A stretch of DNA of 64,000 nucleotides, from positions 682,001 to 746,000 of the forward strand of contig NZ_JBHSGI010000002.1 in assembly GCF_042654245.1 (NCBI RefSeq), in the 5' to 3' direction. The translations under genes were made by a program, and so were the position numbers. The stretch comes from Seohaeicola_A nanhaiensis. GTDB lineage: Bacteria > Pseudomonadota > Alphaproteobacteria > Rhodobacterales > Rhodobacteraceae. Shown piece by piece: positions 51,655 to 60,804 of this stretch (the first letter of the stretch is position 1; every line of letters begins with the position of its first letter). A model generated the notes under the pieces. That model worked only from the letters and a program-made list of their open reading frames with translations. It did not search any database and was not told where the DNA came from.

Positions 51655-51731
51655 AGGTGCATGGACGCGGATGCATCAGCTTGACGCTGACAGAAACCCG
51701 GATGCCTCTGGCAGCCGGGTTTCGCGTTTTC
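51655..51731 (+). ncRNA. Candidate small RNA of about 75 bases
   Basis: From the predicted start the transcript would fold into three hairpins: TGCAT/ATGCA (51658-51662 with 51671-51675), CAGC/GCTG (51677-51680 with 51686-51689), and a terminator AAACCCGG/CCGGGTTT (51694-51701 with 51715-51722) followed by CGCGTTTT. The promoter, short structured body and terminator together are the layout of an enterobacterial-type regulatory RNA. No known family is recognised. Confidence 0.45.
51694..51730 (+). terminator. Rho-independent terminator
   Basis: An eight-base perfect stem AAACCCGG/CCGGGTTT with a 13-base loop is followed by CGCG and four T. It ends the candidate small RNA, or the transcript of the 66-residue protein if that reads through. 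Confidence 0.6.
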
Positions 51732-52276
51732 TGGCGCGGCAAAGGGGCGGATGGCGTGAAATCGGGAAGTTTAGCGGCAGATGATCCGGAGACCCCTTGA
51801 GACGGCCGCCCAAAAGGAAAAGGCGCCAGGTGCTCGGACGCGGTCCTTTGCATCGCCTGACGCCTTCCTGAACCTCTCCCCCCAGAGGGAGATGCGGCCC
51901 ACACGGGCGATCCGGAGATCCCCCGCCGTCACCCCCGGCCGAAGCCGGTTGCGACGCGCCTGACCCGTTTGACATCCGCCTGAACGCCCAGGTCCGAGGA
52001 CCCCGGGTTCCGGCGCATGTCCCTGTTCCGTCAGAGCCGGTCCCAGGGTCCGAAGACGGGCTACGGCCTGCGCGGTCGAGGAGGTCTTGCGCCCCGCTCG
52101 GGGTTCGAAAACCCGTTGCGGTAAGGTCAGGGTGGCAAGAGGACCTGAGTCGCGCAAACCAAAAATCGGAGTGGGGCGCAGATTCCGGGGGATCGTTCTG
52201 TGGGGAGATTCGGGATAAGCCGGAAGGGGGTTTGCGATCAGATGCTTGCGGCGGGAAAACGCGCAGACGTCGCGTG

Positions 52277-52468
52277 TCAGCCCCCAAGGGTGCGCGCCAG
52301 CATCCGGGACAGGGGCCAGGCGAGGATCAGCCCCGCAATGACGCATCCCGCCAGCACCCACCCCGTGACAAGGCCCGCGACCAGAGCGATCACGATAAAT
52401 ACTCCCGCAAGGGTGGCGCCGATAAACAGGTGAAGGATGATAAACAGGTGAAGGATGAAGGCGAGCAT
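52277..52468 (-). CDS. Small hydrophobic protein with an in-frame duplication
   Basis: The 63-residue protein is almost wholly hydrophobic. Residues 5-16 are ILHLFI repeated twice, caused by an 18-base tandem duplication at 52421-52456. Two helices follow (GVFIVIALVAGLVTGWVLAG and a second). No family is recognised, and coding remains moderately supported. Confidence 0.5.
   Translation of the reverse strand: MLAFILHLFIILHLFIGATLAGVFIVIALVAGLVTGWVLAGCVIAGLILAWPLSRMLARTLGG
52421..52456. repeat. 18-base perfect tandem duplication
   Basis: GATAAACAGGTGAAGGAT occurs twice, end to end (52421-52438 and 52439-52456). It keeps the reading frame of the small membrane protein and looks like a recent slippage event. 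Confidence 0.9.
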
Positions 52469-52499
52469 GGACCCGCCTTAATCCTCGGACTTGTCCGGT

Positions 52500-52715
52500 T
52501 CAAGCCGGACGGCGGGCGCGCCAGTTCGGATCGTCCTTCTTGATCAGTCGGGTGATCCACCAGCCGAGCGGCAGGCCGAGGGCGAGGCCGATGACCGCGG
52601 AGATCACGAAGGCGGGCCAGGTGTAGTAGCCGAGCACAAAGGCGGCGACCAGCGCGGCTCCGGCCAGGCAGAGGATGGTCAGCGCACAGATCAGATGGGT
52701 GAGCCAGTAACGCAT
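52500..52715 (-). CDS. Small two-helix membrane protein, unknown
   Basis: The 71-residue protein has helices LICALTILCLAGAALVAAFV and FVISAVIGLALGLPLGWWI, then a basic/aromatic tail ending RLIKKDDPNWRARRPA. It has a GGGAGACC site before the ATG and lies 31 bases upstream of the other small hydrophobic gene on the same strand. No family is recognised. Confidence 0.6.
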   Translation of the reverse strand: MRYWLTHLICALTILCLAGAALVAAFVLGYYTWPAFVISAVIGLALGLPLGWWITRLIKKDDPNWRARRPA

Positions 52716-52857
52716 GTAAGGTCTCCCTTTGGTGTGGTGTCCTGACGGGAAAACGTATCGCAGGGGCTGGCGGTTCCGTGCCGGGCGGATGGTGCCACGG
52801 GAACCGGCGGGGCGCGGCGGGGTTGAGTCAGCAATTCACCCCAAAGGAGATACTCTC

Positions 52858-53001
52858 ATGACCTGGAAGACATGGATTGCCATCGCTCTGCTGACCGGCG
52901 TGACCGGACTCTCGGCCTGTGGCCCGCTGGTGGGCGCCGGTGCGGTGGTCGCGGCGGACAAGATCGCGGAAGAAGAGAACGGCGACGAAGGGCTGTTCTG
53001 A
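52858..53001 (+). CDS. Very small lipoprotein
   Basis: The 47-residue protein has a lipoprotein signal (TWKTWIAIALLTGVTGLSAC) with lipobox LSAC. The mature peptide of about 28 residues starts CGPLVGAGAVVAADKI and ends acidic. AAAGGAG lies before the ATG. It resembles the small entericidin-like or DUF-type lipoproteins but cannot be assigned. Confidence 0.65.
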   Translation: MTWKTWIAIALLTGVTGLSACGPLVGAGAVVAADKIAEEENGDEGLF

Positions 53002-53011
53002 TCGTCAGGAA

Positions 53012-53039
53012 CCAACGGGGCGCAGTTGCGTCCCGTTGG
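53012..53039. terminator. Bidirectional hairpin between convergent genes
   Basis: CCAACGGG (53012-53019) and CCCGTTGG (53032-53039) pair perfectly, with an inner CGCA/TGCG stem. It lies between the lipoprotein stop and the stop of the convergent gene. There is no clear T-run. Confidence 0.5.
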
Positions 53040-53049
53040 CCGTCCGGGG

Positions 53050-53286
53050 CTACATCCCCAGCATCTTCATCGCTTCGCCCAGCGTCTCGACCGAGGCAGC
53101 GTGGTTGCCGGCCTTGTGCTCTTCCTCGCCTTTTGCGCGCCGCTCCTTGACCTTGGCCATGTCGGCCTCGGACAGGGTCGCGGTTTTCAGGGCTTCGTCG
53201 ATCTTGGCCATGTCGGCCGGGCAGTGATTGGCCCAGGCGGGCACGGCGATCAGCGTGGCCGCAACGGCGGCAAGCAGATATTTCAT
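53050..53286 (-). CDS. Small periplasmic protein, unknown
   Basis: The 78-residue protein has a signal peptide ending VPAWA and a mature helical part (PADMAKIDEALKTATLSEAD, KVKERRAKGEEEHKAGNHAA) rich in Lys and Glu, which suggests a short two-helix or coiled form. GGAGGATC lies before the ATG. No catalytic motif is seen. Confidence 0.7.
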   Translation of the reverse strand: MKYLLAAVAATLIAVPAWANHCPADMAKIDEALKTATLSEADMAKVKERRAKGEEEHKAGNHAASVETLGEAMKMLGM

Positions 53287-53357
53287 GAGGGATCCTCCCG
53301 TTGGCGCAGGATGCGCGAGGGGGAAGGTAGGGTGATGCGGCGCCCTGTCGAGGGCGG

Positions 53358-53714
53358 TTACGATTGCAGAACGCGGCGCAGCAGGGCGGCGTTGCGGCGG
53401 TGGGATTTGAAGAACAGGTCGAAGACGTCGCCGACCAGCGGGACCGAGCCAAGCACCCAGTCGAGACCGGCGTTGCCGGCCATCCGCACCAGCGTGCCCG
53501 CCGGGGCACCATGGCGGTACGCCGTGTGCATGATCCAGAGCGAGGGCAGCAGCATCAGCGTATCGCCGACCCCGGGGATCAGGCCGACCACGGAGTCGAA
53601 GCCGAAGCGGAGCGGCGTGCCGGGGATGCCCCAGCGGGTGTCGAGGAGACGGGCGAGTTTTTCAGCCCGGGCGAGGTCGGCGGCGCGGTCGGGGCGCGGG
53701 GCGGGTGCGGGCAT
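53358..53714 (-). CDS. DUF4112-family protein
   Basis: The 118-residue protein has the DUF4112 core: LLDTRWGIPGTPLRFGFDSV, GLIPGVGDTLMLLPSLWI and LDWVLGSVPLVGDVFDLFF. The two GxxPxVGD repeats suggest membrane-re-entrant or amphipathic elements. The function is unknown. Its ribosome binding site is sealed in a hairpin (see 53720-53739). Confidence 0.82.
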   Translation of the reverse strand: MPAPAPRPDRAADLARAEKLARLLDTRWGIPGTPLRFGFDSVVGLIPGVGDTLMLLPSLWIMHTAYRHGAPAGTLVRMAGNAGLDWVLGSVPLVGDVFDLFFKSHRRNAALLRRVLQS

Positions 53715-53719
53715 CGGGC

Positions 53720-53739
53720 GTTCTCCTTTGGGGGAGAAC
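53720..53739 (-). promoter_or_regulatory. Hairpin that hides the ribosome binding site of the DUF4112 gene
   Basis: On the minus strand GTTCTCC (53739-53733) pairs with GGAGAAC (53726-53720) around CCCAAA. The GGAG inside the second arm is the only good Shine-Dalgarno site, eight bases before ATG 53714. A seven-base stem closed over the site would block initiation until melted or bound. Confidence 0.55.
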
Positions 53740-53818
53740 GGTGGGGGGTGGGGGTGGGTTCCGTGGGGAGTGGGGGTGGTGGTAGACAGGGGTGGGCAGA
53801 TTGCCCACGCAACAGTTA

Positions 53819-54697
53819 TTAATTTGAACCTAACGGAGTTTCGAATAGATCAAATTCCGACTTGTCGAGCGCAGTTCTAAGTAATGGAACCGCCCCATGA
53901 ACTACCTCATTCACGCTCTGAACAAAGGCGCAAGAGGCAAAAGGACCGAAAATGATCTCCGAAAGCTCCAAACAATGTACTTTTCGATATCCATGATCAC
54001 CCCTATCCAAGACAAAGCGCCACTCATCCTCATAGGACCAGTCACTTGATTTTTCGAAGAAAATGCTTTTGAAGCATTTATTCGCGGCGGAATCGCCACC
54101 CTCTACAGTTTTTTTATCCTGATTTGAGAAGTGTATAACATCTAAAGTTGTCAACTTTGTGCGGCGGTCGCAGTATGCCACAGGGAATGGAACTGGAGTG
54201 TCTAGGAATTTATAGAATTTTTCAGTGTAGCGATATGCCAACACCAGCCCTTTTCCCGCATTTGCGTAGTGGGCCCACATAGGTAGATTACATCGCTTAG
54301 CGGAGTAGCATGCTATTGCACCATTGTCTTTTTGAAGTTGAAGAGTTTTTCTCACCGAATAAATTTCGACCTTAGCCATCTGGACTGAAGGCTTAAGGGC
54401 AGTGAGTTCCGACTTCTTCTTAGCAGGCTGACCTCGAAGCTCCGCAAATCTTCTCTTCGAAATCACCGGCTTCGTTCCAAAATACTTCCTCTGTAGCGCC
54501 AGCACATCCTTGATCGACGAGTCTTCGATCGCAGCAAGATTATCAAATGGGTCATTCAATTCAGAGCACTTCGAGAAAAACACCTCTCCATATCTAATAC
54601 TGCGATCAATAACGTCTAAAGTAAAACTTGATAAATCACTCCGATATTTATACAGCCGATCCGGGACACTTCGTGAAAGGTCTTTTTTGTCCATCAT
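53819..54697 (-). CDS. DUF2971-family protein in an AT-rich island
   Basis: The 292-residue protein has the DUF2971 pattern: DRLYKYRS, a VFFSKCSELNDPFDNLAA segment, ACYSAKRCNLPMWAHYANAG near residue 130 and a late WSYEDEWRFVLDRG. Such proteins are common in accessory and defence-linked regions, but their biochemistry is unclear. The gene is much richer in A and T than all neighbours, which points to recent transfer. It lies next to a REP-associated transposase. No partner gene is adjacent on its strand. The protein starts with two Met codons. Confidence 0.8.
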   Translation of the reverse strand: MMDKKDLSRSVPDRLYKYRSDLSSFTLDVIDRSIRYGEVFFSKCSELNDPFDNLAAIEDSSIKDVLALQRKYFGTKPVISKRRFAELRGQPAKKKSELTALKPSVQMAKVEIYSVRKTLQLQKDNGAIACYSAKRCNLPMWAHYANAGKGLVLAYRYTEKFYKFLDTPVPFPVAYCDRRTKLTTLDVIHFSNQDKKTVEGGDSAANKCFKSIFFEKSSDWSYEDEWRFVLDRGDHGYRKVHCLELSEIIFGPFASCAFVQSVNEVVHGAVPLLRTALDKSEFDLFETPLGSN

Positions 54698-54882
54698 TTA
54701 GCCCCATGGCACAAGCTTGGAGATAGTAAATCCCATCCAAGGAATCGCACGCTGCCTAACACAATGAAACTGATCATCGGCCAATTGTCATGAATTAAGT
54801 TCAGTTCGCAACGGACAGCGTCTGCCTGGGCAGTCACCGGAGCGCTTCGGGACAGCTTGCGGGACGGTTTTACAGCGTGGCC

Positions 54883-54907
54883 GTAGGGTGCGTGCTTGCC
54901 ACGCACC
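54883..54907 (+). repeat. REP palindrome 1
   Basis: GTAGGGTGCGTGCTTGCCAC followed by GCACC forms a hairpin with a GTAGG-type foot. It lies 57 bases upstream of the transposase start, in direct orientation. Confidence 0.8.
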
Positions 54908-54963
54908 GCAAATGCCCCTCGCCCGCTAACCGAACCGCAACCAATCCCGTGCCACCCTGCGGC

Positions 54964-55422
54964 ATGCCCAACTATCGACGCCCGGAGGTCACCGGGGCCA
55001 GCATCTTCTTTACCGTTGCCTTGGCGGATCGCGGCTCGTCGCTGCTGACCGAGGAGATCGCGCGGTTGCGGGAGGCGGTGCGGCTGACGCGGGACGAGCG
55101 GCCTTTTGGCATTTCGGCCTGGGTGGTCCTGCCGGATCATCTGCATTGCATCTGGGATTTACCAACGGGCGACCGGGATTATCCGACGCGATGGCGGCTT
55201 ATCAAAAGCCGGTTCTCGCGGGGGCTTCCGATTGGCGCGCGGCGGGAGAGTCACGCAAAACGCGGAGAGCGTGGCATCTGGCAGCGGCGGTATTGGGAGC
55301 ACCATCTGCGCGATGAGGCGGATTTTACCGCGCATCTGAAGTATTGCTGGGTGAACCCGGTCAGGCACGGGTTGGTCGACCGCCCCGAGGACTGGCCGTA
55401 TTCGTCGATCCATTGGCGGTAG
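54964..55422 (+). CDS. REP-associated tyrosine transposase (RAYT, Y1/IS200-like)
   Basis: The 152-residue protein has the HUH motif in VLPDHLHCIWDLP near residue 61 and LIKSRFSRG near 78. The C-terminal part is RRYWEHHLRDEADFTAHLKY and NPVRHGLVDRPEDWPYSS, with the catalytic Tyr in the helix before it. RAYTs cut and move REP sequences. The ATG at 54964 is preferred. An upstream GTG at 54877 would read through REP 1. The TAG stop lies within REP 2. It appears intact. Confidence 0.87.
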   Translation: MPNYRRPEVTGASIFFTVALADRGSSLLTEEIARLREAVRLTRDERPFGISAWVVLPDHLHCIWDLPTGDRDYPTRWRLIKSRFSRGLPIGARRESHAKRGERGIWQRRYWEHHLRDEADFTAHLKYCWVNPVRHGLVDRPEDWPYSSIHWR

Positions 55423-55443
55423 GGTGCGTGCTTGTCACGCACC
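55419..55443 (+). repeat. REP palindrome 2
   Basis: GTAGGGTGCGTGCTTGTCAC followed by GCACC differs from copy 1 by one base. It overlaps the transposase stop codon and has the same orientation as copy 1. Confidence 0.8.
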
Positions 55444-55470
55444 GATGGCGGAGCGGGGGAGCGTTGGGAT

Positions 55471-55495
55471 GGTGCGTGGCGAGCACGCACCCTAC
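55471..55495 (-). repeat. REP palindrome 3 (inverted)
   Basis: GGTGCGTGGCGAGCACGCAC followed by CCTAC is the inverse of copies 1 and 2. It is followed by GGGGGGTGGGACGGC and then copy 4. Confidence 0.8.
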
Positions 55496-55510
55496 GGGGG
55501 GTGGGACGGC

Positions 55511-55535
55511 GGTGCGTGGCGAGCACGCACCCTAC
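55511..55535 (-). repeat. REP palindrome 4 (inverted)
   Basis: It is identical to copy 3 over 25 bases and is followed by the same GGGGGGTGG spacer start, so copies 3 and 4 are a tandem duplication. Confidence 0.8.
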
Positions 55536-55547
55536 GGGGGGTGGAAT

Positions 55548-55572
55548 GGTGCGTGGCGAGCACGCACCCTAC
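55548..55572 (-). repeat. REP palindrome 5 (inverted)
   Basis: It is identical to copies 3 and 4. It ends one base before the lepA stop codon, so the cluster fills the whole gap and may serve as the lepA 3' end hairpin. Confidence 0.8.
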
Positions 55573-55573
55573 G

Positions 55574-57373
<1,800 letters not shown>

Positions 57374-57410
57374 GATTCAGGGCATATGATGCGGAAATGG
57401 AGCTTGGTCA

Positions 57411-57689
57411 ATGGGGCGTGAGGTCGTGCTGCGGGTGCGGGTGACGGGCCGGGTGCAGGGCGTCTGGTTCCGCGCCTGGACGCGGCGCGAGGCCGAGCGG
57501 CTGGGCCTGCGCGGCTGGGTGCGCAACGCGCCCGACGGGTCGGTCGAGGCGCTGCTCGCCGGGCGGGGCGAACTGGTGGCCGACATGGTGCGGCTGATGC
57601 ACCACGGGCCCGAGCGGGCAGCGGTCGCGGCGGTCACAACCGCCCCCTCGGAGGAGGCGGTGCCGGAGGGGTTCGCGGTGGAACCCTGA
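57411..57689 (+). CDS. acyP: Acylphosphatase
   Basis: The 92-residue protein has the catalytic Arg in TGRVQGVWFRAWTRREAERL and the Asn in GWVRNAPDGSVEALLAG, the two residues that define the family. It hydrolyses carboxyl-phosphate bonds. GGAG lies ten bases before the ATG. It is divergent from lepA and convergent with the RTX gene. Confidence 0.9.
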   Translation: MGREVVLRVRVTGRVQGVWFRAWTRREAERLGLRGWVRNAPDGSVEALLAGRGELVADMVRLMHHGPERAAVAAVTTAPSEEAVPEGFAVEP

Positions 57690-57696
57690 GGCGCGC

Positions 57697-59130
57697 TCAG
57701 AGGATGAAGTCGAAGCCGTCGATCAGATTGAAGGCGGTGTCCTTGATGAGGATCGATCCGTGACCGCCCAGCGCGGTGAGATCGAGGAAGACATCCGGCC
57801 CGGCCTTGATCAGCGCCGGCGCGACCACGCTGCCGTAGAGGTTTGTGCGCAGGCCGAAGGCGGTGAGGTCGATCTTGTCGAGACCGTTCTCGAAATCGGT
57901 GATAGTGTCATCGCCGGAATTGCGGATGAAGACGAAGCGGTCGGGCTGGCTTCCGCCGGTCAGGGTGTCGTCGTCCTGACCGCCCGAGAGCCAGTCGGCG
58001 CCGGCCCCGCCCAGCAGCGTGTCATCGCCGCGGTTGCCGTGCAGGACGTCGCTGCCGCCGCCGCCGTTCAGCGCATCGTCGCCGGCTCGCCCGGTGAGGG
58101 TGTCCCCGCCGGAGTTGCCGAACATGTCGTCGTCTGCCTGGCCGCCCAGAAGCGTGTCATCGCCATCGCCGCCGTCGAGGAGGCCGAGCAGCGTACCCTC
58201 GCCGCCGAAGTAGCTGTCGTTGCCGGCACCGAGCCTGACGTTGCCCTCGAGGATGCCGGAATTGCGGATGACGTCCCCGCTGCCACTGCCGAGAATTGCC
58301 GCGCCGTCGACATCCTGCACACGGATCTCGCCGGAGTTGCGCAGGATGAAGGTGTCTTCGGCTCCGCCCGAGAGATAGACACCGTAGCTTTCGGCCAGGA
58401 CGCTGCCTGAGTTCAAGATCCTGAAAGCGTCGGTTGTCGCGTCCACGAAGGAAATGGCGCGGATGCCGATCCCGGCGTTTGCGGTACCGCTGTTGGCGAT
58501 GCGGCCGCTTCCGCCGAGATCGATGGCGACGGAATCGGCGACCACGGTGCCGAAGTTCTTTATCGTCCCGAAGTCGCCCGAGATATCGAGGCCGACCGTA
58601 CCGAGGGCATTCATCGCACCGAAATTGACGATGGTGCCATAGTCGCCGTCGATCAAGATGCCGGTGGCTTCGGCATCGATGGTGCCGTGGTTGATGACGT
58701 CGTTGGAATCGCCGTTGAAAAAGACGCCGAAATTCGCCGCGCTGATCACACCGATATTTGTCAGGCTCGAGAAGCGGGCACGCACGTCGACGCCTTCGCC
58801 GGCCATCGCGGAGATGGTGCCGTGGTTGACGATATCATGGCTTGAGTCGGCTACTGAATCGCAGAGGAGTTCGATCCCGTCGACACCCGCGTTGATCGAG
58901 GCGCCAAGGCCGATCACGATGTCGACATTGCTCGCCCCGTTCGCGGCGACGATTCCGCCGTCGCCGGCGAAGACATGGCCCTGAAGGAAGTATTCGATGT
59001 TGTCGAAGGTGCTGAAGTTGACGGCATCGACGGCGGCAGAGACGTTCTGGGTCTGGTAGGTGATCCAGGTGTCATTGTTGGAGTCGGCAATAATGCCGGA
59101 CGAGGTGGTACCGGTGAAACGAAGGGCCAT
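57697..59130 (-). CDS. RTX-type calcium-binding protein with beta-helix-like N-terminal repeats
   Basis: The 477-residue protein has no signal peptide. Residues 80-310 contain repeats such as DIVNHGTISA, DVINHGTIDAEATGILIDGD and GTIKNFGTVVADSVAI, as in parallel beta-helix adhesins. Residues 330-410 hold about eight RTX nonapeptides (GGDGDDTLLGG, GNRGDDTLLGGAGADWLSG). A C-terminal DDTITDFENGLDKIDLTAFG is the usual type I secretion-linked end. It is probably secreted through a T1SS not present here. The ATG at 59130 is chosen over an upstream open frame. Confidence 0.82.
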   Translation of the reverse strand: MALRFTGTTSSGIIADSNNDTWITYQTQNVSAAVDAVNFSTFDNIEYFLQGHVFAGDGGIVAANGASNVDIVIGLGASINAGVDGIELLCDSVADSSHDIVNHGTISAMAGEGVDVRARFSSLTNIGVISAANFGVFFNGDSNDVINHGTIDAEATGILIDGDYGTIVNFGAMNALGTVGLDISGDFGTIKNFGTVVADSVAIDLGGSGRIANSGTANAGIGIRAISFVDATTDAFRILNSGSVLAESYGVYLSGGAEDTFILRNSGEIRVQDVDGAAILGSGSGDVIRNSGILEGNVRLGAGNDSYFGGEGTLLGLLDGGDGDDTLLGGQADDDMFGNSGGDTLTGRAGDDALNGGGGSDVLHGNRGDDTLLGGAGADWLSGGQDDDTLTGGSQPDRFVFIRNSGDDTITDFENGLDKIDLTAFGLRTNLYGSVVAPALIKAGPDVFLDLTALGGHGSILIKDTAFNLIDGFDFIL

Positions 59131-59430
59131 GGGAAAAACTCCGAGTTTAAATGAACCAACAGGCGCGCGATGCAGGGAGGCGGGGCCGTCGCAAAAATGG
59201 GACAATCAATGAATTGACCGGCCTCCCCCGAGAGAGGAACACCGCGCGCGGGAACAGTGATACATCGCCGCCACTCTGCCAAGGGTTTTTGCCTGTCCGG
59301 GGCGGCGTGAGCGGGGGACGGCCAGCGCGGGGTTTGTTGAAACCGTGCGCGGCTTGCGGCATAGTCGCGCAAAACCAGGCAGAGACCTGCGGCAGGGGGC
59401 GCGCCCCCGGACCCGGGCAGAGGCGGAACA
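59131..59430. other. 300-base divergent intergenic region
   Basis: The region lies between the start of the RTX gene and the start of a small lipoprotein gene, so it should hold both promoters. I see no convincing -35/-10 pair. Near 59391-59416 is a palindrome-rich piece (GGGGGCGCGCCCCC, then GGACCCGGG) that looks like an inverted, degenerate copy of the intergenic element at 25886 and 39166. Confidence 0.45.
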
Positions 59431-59772
59431 ATGAAACGGATGGTATTTGCGGCACTGGCGCTGACGCTGGTGGCGTCCTGCGGCGGCGGAAACCGGTCGC
59501 ACAGCGGCTCGACCCGGGTGGTGGCGACCAGCGGTCCGATCCTGTCGGCCTGCCTGCAGGCCGGGCGCAAGGGCGCGACACGCCAGAGCTGTGGCTGCGT
59601 GCAGGCGGTGGCGGATGCGCGGCTGTCGGGCAGCGACCAGCGGCTGGGGGCGAGTTTCTTCGCCGATCCGCACCGGGCGCAGGAGATCCGGCAATCGGAC
59701 CGGACCTCGCATGCCGAGTTCTGGAAACGCTGGTCGGATTTCGGCAACGAGGCCGAAAAGCTGTGCAAGTGA
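59431..59772 (+). CDS. Small cysteine-containing lipoprotein
   Basis: The 113-residue protein has a lipoprotein signal (KRMVFAALALTLVASCGGG) with lipobox VASC. The mature part has four more cysteines, in ILSACLQAG, QSCGCVQAV and the C-terminal KLCK, which suggests two disulfides. The function is unknown. It is followed by a LysR gene 57 bases later. Confidence 0.72.
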   Translation: MKRMVFAALALTLVASCGGGNRSHSGSTRVVATSGPILSACLQAGRKGATRQSCGCVQAVADARLSGSDQRLGASFFADPHRAQEIRQSDRTSHAEFWKRWSDFGNEAEKLCK

Positions 59773-59829
59773 GCTTGACCGTCTAGCCCCGCAGTTTCAC
59801 AAAAGGCGAAACTGTCGGGAGGTCGGGCG

Positions 59830-60792
59830 ATGCTGCTCAAGGGCGTGAGCCTGCGCGGGCTGGAGGTCTTTGCCGCGCTGGCACGCACCGGTTCGGTTGC
59901 GCAGGCGGCCGAGATGACCGGGCTGAGCCAGCCGGCCGTGAGCCAGCAGCTGAAGAACCTGGAGGCCGCGCTGGGGACGGCGCTGGTGGACCATACGCGC
60001 CGGCCGATGGTGGTGACGCCGGCGGGTCGCAGTTTCCTGGCGCGCACCGAGGCGGCACTGGGCGAGCTGCGGCTGGCGCAGAGCGAGCTGTCGGTGGTGG
60101 ATCTGACCCATCTGAGCCAGCTGTCGATCGGGCTGATCGACGATTTCGACAACGACCTGACGCCGCGGCTGGTGACGATCCTGGCCGAGAGCATGACGCG
60201 CTGCCGCTTCAAGCTGATCACGGCGCCGAGCCTTGAGATCAGCGATGCGATGGAAGCGCGCAGCCTGCATATCGCGATTGCGGCGAGCACGGGAAAGCTG
60301 CGCGACGGGGTGATCGAATATCCGCTGGTGCAGGATCCCTTCATCCTGGTGGCGCCGCGCGGGACGGTGGGGACGGGCGACGCGCTGGAGTCGCTGCGGC
60401 CCCTGCCCTTTCTGCGCTACAGCCGCGAGCAGCTGATCAGCCAGCAGATCGAAGCGCATCTGGCGCGCCAGAAGGTCGAGTTCGACGACCGGTTCCAGAT
60501 CGGCAGCCACCTGGCGCTGATGGCGATGGTGGCGCGGCGGATCGGCTGGGCGATCACCACGCCGCTGGGCTATATGCGGGCGATCCGGTTTCATGACGAG
60601 CTGGAGGCGCATCCCCTGCCCTTTCCCGAGGCCGCGCGCACCATCTCATTGTTCGCCGGGGCCGACTGGGCCGACACGGTGCCGCGCGACGTGGCGCAGA
60701 CGGTGCGGCGGCTGGTGCGCAGCCAGATGATCGACCCGGCGGTGGCGCGGCTGCCCTGGCTGGCGGGACAGCTGCGGGTAATCGAGGGCTGA
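59830..60792 (+). CDS. LysR-family transcriptional regulator
   Basis: The 320-residue protein has an N-terminal HTH (SLRGLEVFAALARTGSVAQA, TGLSQPAVSQQLKNLEAALG) and a LysR substrate-binding domain (about residues 95-300). No target is obvious: the adjacent genes are a lipoprotein on one side and a convergent phosphatase on the other. GGGAGG lies before the ATG. Confidence 0.88.
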   Translation: MLLKGVSLRGLEVFAALARTGSVAQAAEMTGLSQPAVSQQLKNLEAALGTALVDHTRRPMVVTPAGRSFLARTEAALGELRLAQSELSVVDLTHLSQLSIGLIDDFDNDLTPRLVTILAESMTRCRFKLITAPSLEISDAMEARSLHIAIAASTGKLRDGVIEYPLVQDPFILVAPRGTVGTGDALESLRPLPFLRYSREQLISQQIEAHLARQKVEFDDRFQIGSHLALMAMVARRIGWAITTPLGYMRAIRFHDELEAHPLPFPEAARTISLFAGADWADTVPRDVAQTVRRLVRSQMIDPAVARLPWLAGQLRVIEG

Positions 60793-60804
60793 ATTCGGGT
60801 TTGC

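Larger units (their letters stand above)
51545..52276. other. 732-base non-coding stretch
   Basis: Open frames here have no family match, no clear ribosome binding sites and skewed composition, so I read it as non-coding. It holds the promoter-terminator unit at 51620-51731. The rest (51732-52276) contains only scattered GC-rich short palindromes, and I see no gene in it. Confidence 0.6.

Noticed and set aside
52095..52130. tRNA-like T-arm (GGGGTTCGAAAACCC)
   Set aside because: No acceptor stem, D-arm or anticodon arm can be fitted at the right distances, and the T-stem has a mismatch.
51676..52361. Overlapping minus-strand frames of about 200 codons in the 51.6-52.3 kb gap
   Set aside because: Composition is Pro/Arg/Ser-rich with no motif and no ribosome binding sites, and two frames of the same strand are open at once. 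This fits non-coding DNA.
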